NCBI GenBank assembly: GCA_030142905.1
Contig: JASJOG010000019.1
Coordinates: 2,908,796-2,972,795, forward strand
Length of the DNA stretch: 64,000 nt
Direction: 5' to 3'
DNA from: Heliopora coerulea
Lineage: Eukaryota > Cnidaria > Anthozoa > Scleralcyonacea > Helioporidae
Position 1 is the first letter of the stretch. The number at the start of each line of letters is the position of its first letter. Of this stretch, positions 1 to 15,000 are shown one piece after another. Below the pieces are notes generated by a model. That model searched no databases. It had not been told where the DNA came from and worked only from the letters and a program-made list of their open reading frames with translations. Position numbers and translations under genes: made by a program.

Positions 1-3000
1 GTAAGCATTCATACCACCCAATCTTGAATATACTCAGATATTCTGAATATTCTGTCCCTAAAAGTATTAACATTAAGCTAACATATGGGTTCATCACCGA
101 TGCATATCGTATTTCACATTTTTCAATACAAGACAAGAGGAGGCAAAGGTTTATTTGTACCCAGATCAGTAGATTATAATGAAATATAAAGTTCGAATTA
201 CTTTTTAGAGTACATGCTATCTGTAATAACCACAAGGGCTAAAAAATATCATGCAGCATAAATTCATTCATTTATTCATTGATAATGAAAATATTTCTTT
301 ACATTTTACTGTTTGTGCTAACTTATTTATTTATTTATTTATTTATAAATTTATTGATCTTTTTAATTTTTTTCAGGAAATGATACAAAAATTGACGTCA
401 CACGAAACTACTGTGTCCAAAGTCGTTGACAAAGGCAATCATCTCCTTGCTGACTCAGAAACGCTAAGATTCAGTAGAAACGAAGTGTCTCGCCTTGAGA
501 ATGACTTAAAGACGTTAAAAGCTAAATGGGATCATCTTCAAGAAAAAGCATTTGATGCTGAAAGGAGGTATGAAGTTGTACAGCAGGATATCTTCACGAA
601 ATATTCGCCAAAATATCAGCGGCGAGACATAAACGTTAATTCTGCGTAAAACTGTCAGATAATTTTGAGTAGTGGTGAAATCTTGATCGGTGACAAAGTA
701 CCGTAGCCGACGATTCCCGAACCCTCTGTCTGTCTAAGCAACCGCTTCTCCGAGCCAACAAACTCTTGTGGGCGACCACCTCCCCCCTTAGGAGGTATTT
801 TCTGTGAGCGATCACCTCTCATAAGCAACCACCAATAATGAGCAACCGACTCATAGTGAATCATTTTCCTCAAGTAACCATCTGTCATAAGCAACCACTT
901 CTCATAACAAACCACCTTCTCTGGTCGATCACCTCCTGTGATCGACCACCTTTTATATCACCCAAGCAAACTCATAACTGTGAAGAAGCCTCCTTAATTT
1001 GATATTCCTGGTATCCCGGTTCACATGTATTTTATTTACTGAAAGTTCACAAACGATTACAGGTCCGGCAAGGAACCACCTCGTGCAAGCAACCCCTTCT
1101 CTTAAAAAATCACTTTACGTTAGTTTCCGTTCCCCATAAGCGGCAACCTGTGGTTTACTACCATCGCTCGGCAAACAAGGTTACCTTTCAATGGCGCTCT
1201 CTTACGCGTAGCTGTGCCGAGGGGTTGGTCGTTAACAAAAGGTTTTGTTGTATCTTTAGCCTGAACGAACACGTTAACAAACTGCAAGAGTTTCAAGACT
1301 GGCAAGAAAAAGCATCGGCGTTATCACAGTGGCTAGAGATGACCAATCGGAAATTGGACTGTTGTACTGCACCATCCGATGAACCAGATGAAAAGAGTAA
1401 ACAAGAAACATTTTTAGAGGTAAGGGGAATGTATTAGCTAAGTGTCAAGTCAGTATGGATGCTGTTGTTTGTCAAGCCACATTGCGCAAAGCTTCCCGCA
1501 TAATCTCACTACATCATTCAAGCTCCATGCAGTAAAAGATAACATATCGAGACTAGAATACAGCAAGTACATATTGCACAACAATTAAATTAACACCTAA
1601 TACACATTTGAAATATCTAGGGAGGGGCTAACCTAACGGTCTGCGAGGCCTTACGAAAATTCCACATGTCATTTCAAATGTAAAAAAACATGTGGAATTG
1701 GAACATTTTCGTACATGACATTTTCATTTCACATATGGAATTGAAACAATCCATATATGAAATATTATTTTCATATGTGAACTTGCATGTGAAATTTTTG
1801 TAAGGGAGTCTTCGAGAGCAAGTTTGTCGGTCATTGCAGGTCTGCTAGTTTGCCTGTAGCAACTGCACGTTATAAGGCGATACTTTATTTGTTTTACACA
1901 TATACGTAGCTCAAGAGTTTTCCAGTTGCGAGTCTCGTTTTGAATCACTCATTTTGGAAATGCTCTTACAGGTTTTAGCTCGTCAATTTACGTTCGTGGG
2001 TTTCGGTGACATCAGGAAGATCCTTATAACTTGTATTTTGAACCTAAACCACAAACGTTTTAAAGATACGTTATTATTTTCCGTTGCATTGGTTGTCATC
2101 ATTTGAAATTCGTTTGCATTAAGAATTTGACCGCCTGCAGTGATACTCGAGAGGCAAAACAATGCCACACGTGGAAGGTACACGTGGCACTTAGAAACTC
2201 AGTGGAGCGATCATTTCTAAATCCTGCGATTTATATTCCGTTCTCTTTTATGCCCACTGAAAAAGAGGAAAAACATTCAATGTAATCGTTTTCTCCTTCA
2301 TGTTTAATGATGTTGATTACTGTAATCCTCATGTGTGGTTGCGCTAGGATCCTCTAAACTGTTTCGAAAGATCTCAAGTAACCTCTAAAATAACTAATTA
2401 ATTGATGTATTGGGTACTATTAAACCAGCTGCATTACCCCATAAATGTTGGCACCTGGTTTGTTTTTCCTTCGAGACGACTAGCAAATGGAATCACCTCG
2501 CATCAAAACGTGGTTATGACGTCGTCCGATTCGAACCAACGGAACAGTTTCAAAATATTGGAAACTTGCGTTTATATTCGTGTCTGCCAGCCAGCCAATG
2601 AGCATTCGTTTGAGTGTTTAAATACCTATTGCTTCTAATAGCTCAAGCATTACGGTTTGTTAACTAATGGCAAGCTAGTCTCTCCTCTGTACTGATGGTT
2701 TGCAACGCATGGTTTTTCAAAGGCTGTGTTCAGAATGCTGCTTTTTCGTATTAGTCGGCCTAACCACGTAGTTTCGCATACAATACCAGAGGTAAATATT
2801 TAAACCTGCGTATTTAATTTCAAGAACTTATAGCTTTGGCAAGTTCATGACAAATATGAAATAATTTCTACAAATGCTGACCAGATACCAACACACTTTA
2901 GCCTTGTGATGTTCCCGTGTAACGTGTGTCTTAATAAACTATTATAAAATGTAATCCATGTATTAGTTTGAGTTGCTAAATACATTCGTTACATAAGTAC

Positions 3001-6000
3001 ATCCGGGCATTTGAATCTTGCTTTCGTAATTGTATATAATCTAGCCTGCATAATTAAAGTCGAAATAGTGGCTGACAATTCAACGAAGTTTGGTAAAAAA
3101 CAGTGTGCTTAAGAAGGATGTTTCAGTGTAATTTTTTCCTGTTGTTGATGTTCTTAAATCTTCCAAAATGCACTTTGAAATTTTCCAAGTGTATTTTGGG
3201 ATATTTTAAACCATTATTTTAATAGTACTTTCTTCAGTTTTTGTATTCATTGATTATTATTTTATCTTTTTTCCTAGAAATTCGTGAAGGAGAAACAACA
3301 GAACGAAGAAAGTATCAACGATGTTCTGAACCTTGGTCGGTATATCGTTACCAACAATTTAGTATTGAAGAATAAGCACGATGAGGTCAACGATGATGTC
3401 AAAACGTTCAAGAACCTCTGGAATCAAATGCTTTCGAAAGCCGACGAGTTTTGCAAACTGTGAGTAATGTCATATCATTTGAGCCTGATCATAACAAAAG
3501 CTCAGAAACCATGGGCATGTCAGGTTTTCCAAAAGGAAGCGGTGAAATTTACGGACAATGTTTTCAGGGATACCTGGATAATCTTAAGGCCAAGGAAGCC
3601 CTCGTGGCCGGTTAAGAGCACCTCAGCTAAGTTATTACAATTGAAAAAAGATGCACCATAAGTCGAATCTTGAGCGGTTCGTGAAGTCCAGTGCGTTAAA
3701 GAGAGAAGTAAACGTTTTTCATGTTGATTTGATGGATTGAGATTTCTACTGTGTAACTTTCGTCGGAGCCAATTGTTGGCCGCCACTGTTGGCCCTTTTC
3801 TAAAGACAACTGCCTCTACGACTCCTCTGTTCCGGCGACCATGATTAAATCCGTATGAAAGTATTGAAGAGCAGCACAAAAATTGGCTGGGTTGGATACG
3901 TAAATCCTGCAGGCTCCAAGCGACATTCGGAAAATGTGGGTCCAGTATTTCTTGTCTTGACACCATTAGAAGAACGAAAAGATTCCCACTACAACAGTTG
4001 AAAGATGAAATTTATTATCATAGGGAGTTTAAGCTAACTAGTACAGCAACGGTACTCAACAAAATACAAAACAATCAAATGATTTCAAACCCAAACCCCG
4101 TGGCACACTAATTCGCGAATCCAGTTTGAAAATTAATGTTTTCTAAGCCTCAAACATTTGAGGAGAAAAGTAAGCGTGTTTTTGTCACATTTAAAGTCAC
4201 GACGCGGTTATGATTTCCCTTTATATTTCCTGCATGAATTTGTAATTTGAAATTGAAAAAAAATTGTAATAAAGTTCTCGTATTATTGTAGAAGGTGTTT
4301 TGTTTCTAATATTTCCTTGTTTCGGGGCTTTTTAATAGATTTGGTATCGAATTCAGTCACGTCGATATAAACGTAAGTAATTAAATAATGTACAGCTAAA
4401 TGTGTACGATAAAATAGGCTTAGGACTCACGAAGGAACTGGGCTGGAGTCGCTACATGATGCAAGGACTGGTACGGAGGAAGTGATGAAGTGTCTCGTTG
4501 GTTGTCAGTTGGTCGTGGGTCCAATTCCCGCTATCGGCTATGACTCGTTAGAGTTCACTAGTTTTAGAGCATTTGTATTTGCATAGTATACGCAAGTAAG
4601 TTGGTGTTGTTCTTTTGTCTGAATTTTCTGATAGTCGTCCGATCCTTTCGAGCAATGGAAACGGAAGGTAAAGGAATTGGAAAAATGGCTTGCAGACGCT
4701 AACAATAGACTAATGTTTGATGAAGACCTCAAGGATTATTCCGTTCTAAAAAGATTACCAGCAGATACAAAGGTATGAAACAAAATTATACGAAACTAAG
4801 AACGAGCGTGCTGTAAACGTGACGTACACGAGAACTGTCTCCTATACGTCATTGTCCGGTATAACGGAATTATCTTCGATCTGGTTTTACAGGAAATTTC
4901 CGAAGGAATTGACAACTACTGTGTCCCACAATTTAATGAAATCACTTCCAAGGGTCAAGATATTTTCAACAGCAAGAAATACAACCCGATTCAAAATGCT
5001 GAAATTACCGAAACTATCACTAGACTCTCAGAACAAATGAAGGCCTTGAGACAATTTGTCGACTCTCAGAAAATACAGTGAGTTTTGTTGTTGCTGTTGT
5101 TGCCGCTGTTACTGCTGCTGTTTTAAGCATAAGTTCTGCAGTCAGATACATACACCAGCGTTCGTTTTTTGTACAACAGTTTATGTGGGAGTTTACGAAA
5201 ACGAATTGTTTTCCAACTGATTAAGACTCCTCTGAACCTCCCAGGAACACCGGGGGGAAAAACACGGTCAACTAATCGTTGTATTGTTTCTCTGTATAGC
5301 CAGGAACGTATGGAGCACGTTCATGAGGAGCGTAATTCGAATCTTTGCCGTTTCAAAAGGGAATAAATTCAACATGTCAAAAAAAGAAATGAATTAACCT
5401 TTACCGAGCTTTTGTCCGTTTGGTGAAAAGTCGAGACGAAGTATACTAAATGTTGTCTTGTTTTAAATTTAGTGTTAGAAACACCACGTTGGCATTCTTC
5501 AACCAAAAGCTGAACGCCTGCGAGGCAGTGGTGGAAAGCGTGCTTGAAGATATGAAAAAATTAAAGTCTGTTGGAACGCAACCTGAAGTTGTTCGAGATC
5601 AAGTTGATTTGATAAAGGTAAAAAAAAGTTTCAACCCTCACCATTGCATAAAATAGTTTAGAGAGAGGTATAAACTCTTCGTGTCGTGGAATGGTTGCAG
5701 GTTTGAGTGATGGATCTAATGATATACATATTACAGAAACCTTGGTCAATTTTCTTTGATAATAGATCGGTTGTCTTAAAAAAAATCGGTTCCAGTCCCT
5801 CTAAATTTGAGCTAGGGGGGCTAATTCCGCCCACGGTTACATAACTGCATAAATGTTCTCGGAAACGTTCGAGTTTGTCGGCTTCATGGGAAAAGATTGA
5901 CAAGAAATGTCGCCTGATGGTGGTTCTCGGTTCACACTTTTTAGTTTGACTCACCACGGAAAGTTAGTGTTGTGTTATTAACTGAAACCGATCCTTGGAG

Positions 6001-9000
6001 GATTTACATCTGCGCGAGGGTGTTTGACAAACGTCATTTTTGTCATGTGAATAATGTATTGTTTTTCAAGGTAGACATTTCCAGATAAGGTCGCTAAATC
6101 GATGTAGATTTCAGAAACGATCTCGATTCTAGAGACAAAAGAACTTCGTTTGGACATCGACGTAGGTTGGGAACTTCTGCGGGCAGGCGAGGCGCAAAAA
6201 CCAAATGTTCTCGACAAATTCTGTTAAACATGTAAGAAAAGAGAAAAGCTTGACAAAAAGTGATGCAGCTAAGCATAGCAATTGGTCATGCTATTCAAAT
6301 TTAAGATTACCTATGCATAGCAACAGGATCTTGCTATGAAAATATAAAATTATGTACAATATTTTAATATCAACTACAACATATACATTAACATTATTTT
6401 GTTACAATTTTTAGACATAGTTAGCCTAACCACTACCCTGTCCACTAATTGCTGCATTTTTTGTATCATAACCATTGCTTTGGTTGATATGTATGCCTTG
6501 ACACCTGAATATCGCAGATCATTTTAAATTTGCATGGCATGACTTGTTGTTATGCTTAAGTAATCTTAAATGTACATAGCATGACCGGTTGGTATGCTTA
6601 GCTTTGCCAATGTTGACGAACTTGATGAAAATTCGTGATCGCATGTCATCACTCGGAGCTCGAGTACAATGTTTAATTCTTATTTAATCTGATCTCCATA
6701 TACAAACAGCTGACGGTTGATTCACGTGATCCGAATTGTTTGAGAGTGAATGAACTTACTGGATAACACCTCGTAATCCATAATGTTTGCTCGATTTGTC
6801 CGATTTTCAAATGAGACATCTGGCTCGCATTACAGGTTCTCCAGGTTGGGAAGAAAGTCCGCATTGCAGGCTGTGAGACGTCAGATAATGTTATTGGACT
6901 AATCACGCGACTGTTTTAGCCCGCCTGACTAAGCTCACGTTTCAACCCGGCCAGCCAAGGTCAGGTTTAGCCCTGTCTAATATATCGCGTGCAAAAAGCC
7001 CATTTGACTGACTGACAGCTAAATTTTGTTCTCTTGTCTCGTGCGGTAAATGTACAACTCGCAAGTCTAGCCACTTTTTTCGGACACAACCTGTTTAAAT
7101 TATTGCATGAAGAACATACACAGAGAAAAAAAAATCTACTGTTCACAGTGTACAGATCATTACAGAGTTCATGAGAAAACACGACGTAGATAGAAAGGAC
7201 GACGTGACCGTTCCTTGAGATAACTCTTCCAAAAGAGAGGGTATGAATAACTTGCGGTCGCAGAGTGTAATTTCATACCTAGCTTTATCCACACAAGATT
7301 CGTGACGAAGAGCATTTCCACATTATCTCGACGATTTAGGCAGTTAAGACCCCTAGAAGCCTGGGCTGTACCTAACGAAAAACATTGATCGACCAGCTAG
7401 GATGTCTTGGAAGTAAATATTTGGCAGTAAAAAAAAAGAAGAACATTTTGAGTTTAGTACGTCTGGTTTGATTCATGGGAGTAAAATTTGAAGTGCTTTA
7501 TTTACTACCATCTGCGTTGTCGCTTCCGTTAACTCATTCGTGTCCATTAAGTTGGAAGGATAATATTTGACTGATGGCTATAGTGGTTAAAACCACCCAC
7601 GCTATCAGATGTTTGTAAGTTGAAGCTACTTCAGTGTACAACACAAGCAAGATCAGCACGAAACTCGAATTTTCATTTATTTCGTATAATTCGAACAAAG
7701 TCTATTTCAGCGAAATCTTTTTGCAGGTGAAACAATTTACTTCATCTTAAGACCTGGAATGTTGTTTGTTCAGTTACAAAGACTCTTAGCCAAGTCTTAG
7801 TATTTTAAAATTGTTAAATGCGCTCAGTTTTTAAAAGTTGCTTTCCCCTCAGCTTTGTAACGTCTCTCTTTCGATATTACTAGCTCTTATTTTCGTTCTC
7901 CGAAGGTAGTTCACATACAAAATCGCAGGATATCGGCTGACTATGCATGCATATCGAATGCATACGTTTCATACTTTTGCGAAGTATCTGTTATGTTTAA
8001 CGATCAAACTTGAGTGCTCGCGCGACGTCATTGTATTCACCATTTCATTTTTTTTTCCGTATCAATAAAAGTGAACTTGCGTAGAGGCAGATTTCGTGCT
8101 AAAAAGATAAGTTGATATATTCCTGTTCTGTGAAACTTTTCAAACAATTCAGGAAATTCGTAAATTAACGATCACACTGGAAAGGGAAACGAGTAAATCC
8201 GTCCTCGTCTGACCGCTGACAAAATGTTGTAAAAATGCATTGGACTCAGACTGCAGAACAAAGGTTATAATTATGAAGTGGTTCGTCATATGATGTGTTA
8301 ACTTCAATTTCAATCGTAAAAGAAATACTAATGCCCAGCATAACATTCCTAGAACAGCCATAACCACAAGTATAAAGTTAAGAAGACTTACCACAGTCTG
8401 ACGTTTCGAAACCTCAAACTGTATTAAATCTTTTTAACTTTATACATGTGGTTATGCCTGTTCTAGAAATGTTATGTTGGGCATTAGTATTCCCTTTACG
8501 ATTGCGATCTCCGCTTGGTAAATCAATTGCCGATTAACTTCAATCTGTTGTTAGATAACGATGTTTGTGATGTATATCGTCGTTATGTAATGTTCAATAT
8601 ATGCTGGTTCGGGTTTCAGAAACAATTGAGGAACTTCGCTGAGTGACGGTTTTCTGACCTTTTGTGACTGTTTACCATTAAGTCTGACGTTCTGTTAAAG
8701 TAGCAGTAAACTTATTGACATTTTCCCACCTTGTGAAAAGAGGCCACTTACACTTAAAAAGTCTCGTGACCTTAATCTTCTTAAAACAGCTAACACGTGA
8801 TTGTTTAAATGCGGGTTCTGTAGAGAAACCATATACAAACAAAAGGGTGTTTGATGGATGTCAAAATACCTTGGAGTGAGTTGAAAAACAAACTCTCTAG
8901 CTGTTTTGATATCAGATCCGACACTCTTTCTCTTGTATAGTATGTTACCTACAAAATTTCAAGGCGTTTTTTTGTTAGATTACCATCGTCACGAACGATC

Positions 9001-12000
9001 ACGCGTAGGTCAAGGCAAGTAATCACGCGACAGCTGACTCTGTCCACTTCCTTCTTCGTAGGAATTGCGCCACCGACCTCCAAAATTCTTTCAGAGCCTT
9101 TATTTGCGTGGGATAATTTATTGGACATCTTAACTAACCAAGATCTGATTATCAAAAAATGAAGTGTTGTTTGCGTCTTACCAAACTCATTCAGTTATAA
9201 TTCACGAACAGTCTTCTATTACACCTATTGCTGTTTATTACCAGAAAATATACCACCATGTCAACATATTTTCTGGTAATGAACAGCAATAGTGTGTACT
9301 TTATTCTTTTATTCTGGGTCACACCAGGCGGTTTTATAGCCGTCAAGTAGAGACATTCCTCGTTGAAAGGGGCCATAGAAGACAAACATCAACGGAATAT
9401 AAACGTCTTCTAAACTCAGATTTCGTCAAGGCACGGAAATGCAATACATGGTAATATTATGACTTTATAATTTCAAAGCCAACATCTGACCAAAATCGAT
9501 CGCGTGATCTGGCCTTTGTCTTTATTTAGCTACTTACTGCTTACTGTTATTGTTGTCAGGTCACGTGCAGGTAGTGCCTCTCACACTTTGGGATATTTTA
9601 AGGGTGAAGCTACTTAAACACTAAAGAAAGAACATGAATAAATAAAACTCAAATTTTATTTTGAAAAAAAACTCCAGATGAATGTTGAGAGTTATGTATT
9701 TGATAATAAATAACTTAAGGAGTCGACTGATAGCTGATACCTTACTCCTTGTCACTCACACCACTTAATCTTCCAGATATTATTGATATCGAAGTTACAT
9801 CAATAATGAACACAAGTACCCTCTCGACATCCGAAATTTAAGTGAAGCTACGGACTCCTGGTGTCGTAAAGTTACATGCATGTGAGCAGGTCCTCCCTGA
9901 CAAGTTGTACTGGCTGATGTGTACGACACAGATTGCATAACCAGTTTCTTCTAAACAAGGTGTCTTGTTGAAATGCTAGCTTAGCCCCATGAGATCTGTT
10001 TAAGATATCTCAAATGCTAATTCAAGTAATTAAGTCGGTCGAAAAATGAAGCTAATAAGGCGGCTCAGGGTGGGTAGGCTTTTGACTTTGCCGCTCACTT
10101 TTGTTCTGTGATCGCGTGATGGGATCACGTGCCGGGCGCACTACTCACGCTTCTTAATGTTAGTGGGGGTCGAAGCTATTTTTAAACCAGGGCGAAACTT
10201 GAATTTAAATTTGAAAGAAACAGTAGGTGAGTGACTGGCGATCGAATTTGTAGGATTTTTTGACTCGTCAAGACTCGATAAAAGCTTGTCTTCGCGTCAT
10301 ATTTGTTGGAAATAATGAAGAAGCCTCTGAGTTTCGAAACTAAGTCGACTCCAGCGAGATCACGTTAAACACAACTAAATGCTTTAAAAGATCTCATAAC
10401 TGACTTCGTCGTACACAACGAAAATATAGTAATAATGTGGGGAGGAGTGTTTTGTTCTGGTGATTAGTGATGGAATCAACCACACACAGAACTTTGCCAT
10501 TACATTTGAGTTTAACTTAGTTTGAGCTGTGAAATACGAATTCTTTCTCAAGACTTACACCAATCTGGACGATATACCATCACCAACATGCACCGATTCT
10601 CCTGGGTTTAAACCATTTACTTTAATTTCATAACACCAAGGGAGGGATTCTCGCTTGCCACAATCTGAAACAGATAAAAATATTCTATCCTTGACGTTTT
10701 GAGCAACTCTTCAGACTCTACTAACTCTCCAGACGAAGGGCCTTTGCTCGAAACGTCGAGGATAGAATATTTTTATCTGTTTCAGATTGTGGCAAGCGAG
10801 AGTCCCTCCCTTGGTGTTGTGTTGTTGCGCCGCTGCCTCCTGTTGGACCAGCCTTGTTGATGCTTTAATTTCATCCTCGGTTGAAACCTCGCTCTGAGCT
10901 TACAAAAAAATCTCTTAAAAATATCTTGCGATTACATGACGAATATTTTTAGCCCGGACCGAGCTGTTGAAAGTTTAAAGGGTCAGGAAGGTTCTTCACT
11001 TGAAACTTACGAGAGGAGATATTTCTGGGCAAGCCCCTTCGTCAGAGTAAAACGTCAAGTGCAGTGAAGGTGATCTTTGTTCAAAGCGTCAGAGTGTCTT
11101 ATACGTTTCGGCCTTTCTCTAACCCTTTCCGCTTTTTTACACGTACAACTCTGCCTACGCAGCTCTCTTCTTTTACATCGTTGTTGAAATTTCATGCCAC
11201 ACCAGCCCTTCGACATCTGGCCAGTTTAGTTCGTATGGGAGTTTAAAACGGGATTTAAAAACGGGATTTAAAAATGGGATTTAAAAATGGGATGCTGCGT
11301 AGGCAGTATAAAACAGCTCAAAAAGTTAAAAGGTTGGTAGACTGCCGGATTTACGATAAAGAATTCTACCAACAGTTTACCGGCAGTCTACTAACCTTTT
11401 AACTTTTAGTTCGTATGGGATGTACCTGGCGAGATCGCACTGGGACTTCAAAGGGTAACATTCACTACTACCTCGATTGCTTTGCTTGTTATCTTAAGTT
11501 ATTTTGTCGACGTACATGGTGTACTCTTAAACTTTATAATTTTTTTCTCGATATTGCTAGCTCATTCTTTTTTAGCACCCCAGTAGAAATTTGCATAAAA
11601 CTACAGGGTTTCCGTTTACGTCGCATAAATTTTTACCGCTTCATCTGTTTCCTTTGTCTGTTTTGATGACTTCAAGCTATTTAGATGACGAATCGAGCTC
11701 TGGAGGATTGCATTCTGTCAGCACTCCAGTGATTAAAGCATCTCAATCTCGCTTGTCTCTTGATTCTGTAGAATTCTGACGTCTACCTTAAGAAACACGT
11801 TATGGAATTTGAACGAGCTAGGGAACAAATTCTTGAAATGGAAGACAAAGGGTATCTGTCCTGCGATGGCTTCGAAGGGACATTGAAAGTCAAAACGACA
11901 GAACTGGAACCAAAGTTGATAGCTGTGGAGAAGCACTTTGCAGATACGAAGAATAGGTATGTTAACATATCAAGGGCCAAAAGTAATGCAAATTAGCCGA

Positions 12001-15000
12001 GCAAGGTTAGTTTTGGTTAGTTTGGGTGCCAAAATGATCTAACGGCTACGCCTTTAGTGCAAAATCTACTGAAACTGTATGCTTATGAAACAGTGTGCCC
12101 GATGGAAATTACATTGCAACTCTCGGCAAAAGGAAAGCTCCTATATATGATAATTTGGATAGGTGGCCAAGTTATCTGAAAAACTTAAGTCTTTTTTTCT
12201 GACTGTTAGCTCTCCATTTTCTGGAAAATGACTTCAATCACGCTCACCCTCACGTGTATCGACGTATGTAACTACACCGGGAATGCTGCTTCGCCGCGGG
12301 GGCACAACTGAGAATTGACGTTTGGACCCAAATGCTCTTCCTCCGACAAAGGTGTCTTTTAAAACGACAGTTCTTTGTCCTGAAAACTTTCCGCCTTTCT
12401 CCACAGTCAGGCATGTTCTTATTTATAGTTTCGTAATGATTTTTAAAGATTCGAGACTGTGAACTGCGAGAATAGGAATAGTTAGCAATTAAAGTGGCTA
12501 AGCGCAGTTTGGCTAGTTCATTCCGCGTCATGCTTCTCTCGGACATAACTCTTGAAAGGTTGTACTGCAGAAGTCCAAATTTGGCCGGGCAGGAAAACGA
12601 TGATAAAGCTGTTTGGGTGTCAGGAACGATTTTTCCTGGTTCCTGTGGCAACAACGGTAGTTGAGAACATACTCGCAAATTTCAGTTTTGTTAAGTTCAA
12701 GGAAAATCTGGTCACTGAAATTGTGGAAATGTGGCAGAATTTTATTTTTAAATCGCAATTAATTTTACGAGAACTCAAAAACATTAGTTTAGCTGAGGAA
12801 TTCTGCAAATTTTGTTATTTAACGCTGAACCACGATTTTCGTGAAAAATTTAAAAATTGTCTATTGAAATGTTCTCAAACCGGTATTAAAAGATAACATT
12901 TGTCTATTGTATGCTTTGTACGACTCAAGAAGAATTATCAGTGACTGGATTATCTGCTGATTTAACAAATCTGAATCTTGGAGAGTGCCAAAGATTAATT
13001 AAGGTTTGGTCCATTTATACGAAATGTAACAAGCCTCGAATTAGATAAGCCGCGAATGGTACAGCTTTACGAGGATTTCCACGACTTAAATTAGCCAGGA
13101 CTTCTATTGGTCGAGAGCAATTCACAGTTTTTTCGACCTTTTGTACGAGTTTTCGTGCTTAGTTTTAATTTCGGCCTATATTGGCCAGATTCTTTTCCTC
13201 CCGTATAAATAGCCCTGTTGTCAAAGCTTGTTAGACTTCGTTTGTTCAACATTACTCTCCTTCAATTCTATGAACGTTCGCATGGCGATATTAAATTTTT
13301 GTAGCACTATTTGTTGTAAACGTCATGTAGTTTTGTTAAACGCTGAGCTTTGGTTCCGTTAACTAGTATGCTCTCATGAACTCCCGTCAACAGGACGAAA
13401 GTTCAGCTGTTAACTAAATTACTTGGTGTATGACACAAACAGCGATTTACACATTTTTTGCTTCGCCAACTTGTCCCGACAACGTTGCATCACTTCAAAG
13501 TGGAATTTAGGGCGGTACATTCAACTGTGTTCAACAGATTTGTTTTGGTTCCGAATCCTTTTAACCACAGGAATGTGGCTGTTTTTTCTGAATCTACTTC
13601 AGTAAGGGTTTACTTTTTACTAAATTAATTACGCGACCTAATATAAACGTCTTGAAAACTTAAAACTTAAGTGAAACGAGTCTGGGAAATATGGTAGCAT
13701 TTACACTTTATTTCGAAGCTAAGTCTCCTCTTTCTGTTAAAGATAGTGAGTGCAACTAACCGGGCACACAAGCAAGACTTAAACGTGAGCAAGTATAAAA
13801 CGATTTAGATCGTAATTTACTTTTAGGAACCCAGGCCTGGAGTGTCAAGGTTGAGGTGGACGATGCGTTAGGTGTTCTTAAGTAGAAGTTGGCAGTGGAT
13901 GGCTCAGTTGTTCAAAAGATCGTAAGCGCTAATCAAGGCTTACCTGCTAAATTGTTGTTTAACACGGTATAATATTTTCGTTGACCAGTCGAGTTCAATT
14001 TTCGAAGCGTAAAACCTTTTTTGAATCCTCACAAAATCTGGCATAGGAAATGTCAACATTTGTCGGGTTACATCGTTAAAATCTTATCTCAAATTTCACT
14101 ATTAGGTTGATCTCGTTTTGGACAACTAGGCATAAGCTTGATCTCAATGTCATGTTTACATCTCTAATACCCACTTTGCATAACTGCCAGATGTATAACG
14201 TCCATTAACTCTGCTTTACTTAAAAGACACTTGGACAATGTTATCAACCGGTTTCCGTTTTTCTAACTTTGTTGAATACGATAACTAATTTCTTTACGCA
14301 ATGTTTTGATTGCGAAAGTGTGGTAAGACATTCGTACTGGCACAGTCTAGCTTAAGTAATTACATAAGGCATCGCGGCGAAGTCTCAATAATCATATCGG
14401 GAATTAAACTTAGGCCAAGTTCAAACGTCGAACTTTTCGTGTGCCTAATGAAATGCAAATCAGTTTTTGCATATGATCTTGCTCATTAACATTAGATTCG
14501 ACTCATGAAAAGTTCGACGCTCGAACTTGGCCTTAAAGTTCCCTCCACTCGGATAAGTTTTCAAACACTTTGTTGCCTTTTCTTGTCATGTCCACGATAA
14601 CGTTTTCAGTGAAATCTTTTGAACTTTTTTTCCATCGTTTCCTTGTGGATGGCCGAAAAGAGAAAAACGCAAACATTTAAAAAAGAAAAACTTTGGAAAA
14701 TGTATCTGCGTAGACAAGACCTACGTCTTGACGGGTGGACTATAGCTCCCAATTTTCTCCAAATATAACGTTGAATCAACTACATTTCATAAACATTTGC
14801 TGTGAAATTTCCTGGGGAAGCATACAAAATATTATATTTCTATCTCAAGCCTCCCACTCGAAAATCCCGCTCACCGTCCTTGTTACGATATTCTCTGTCG
14901 TTGTTGACACAGAAACTGGCTACCCTGAATCATGCGAATTTAAGACGGACGGGAGTGGCGGCTGCCTACCAGTCACCTGCAAAATAGGTCTTCCTGCTCG

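Larger units (their letters stand above)
5618..11771. other. 6.1-kb intron without recognisable genes
   Basis: Both flanking exons are phase 0 across this intron. It contains foldback elements at 6268-6602, 8311-8504, 9227-9290, 10630-10822 and 11241-11404, listed separately. The ORFs present are short and show no protein-like composition. Confidence 0.6.

Noticed and set aside
12250..12896. ORFs of 114-142 aa on both strands in intron g-h
   Set aside because: No domain, no codon pattern and overlapping opposite frames; likely chance.
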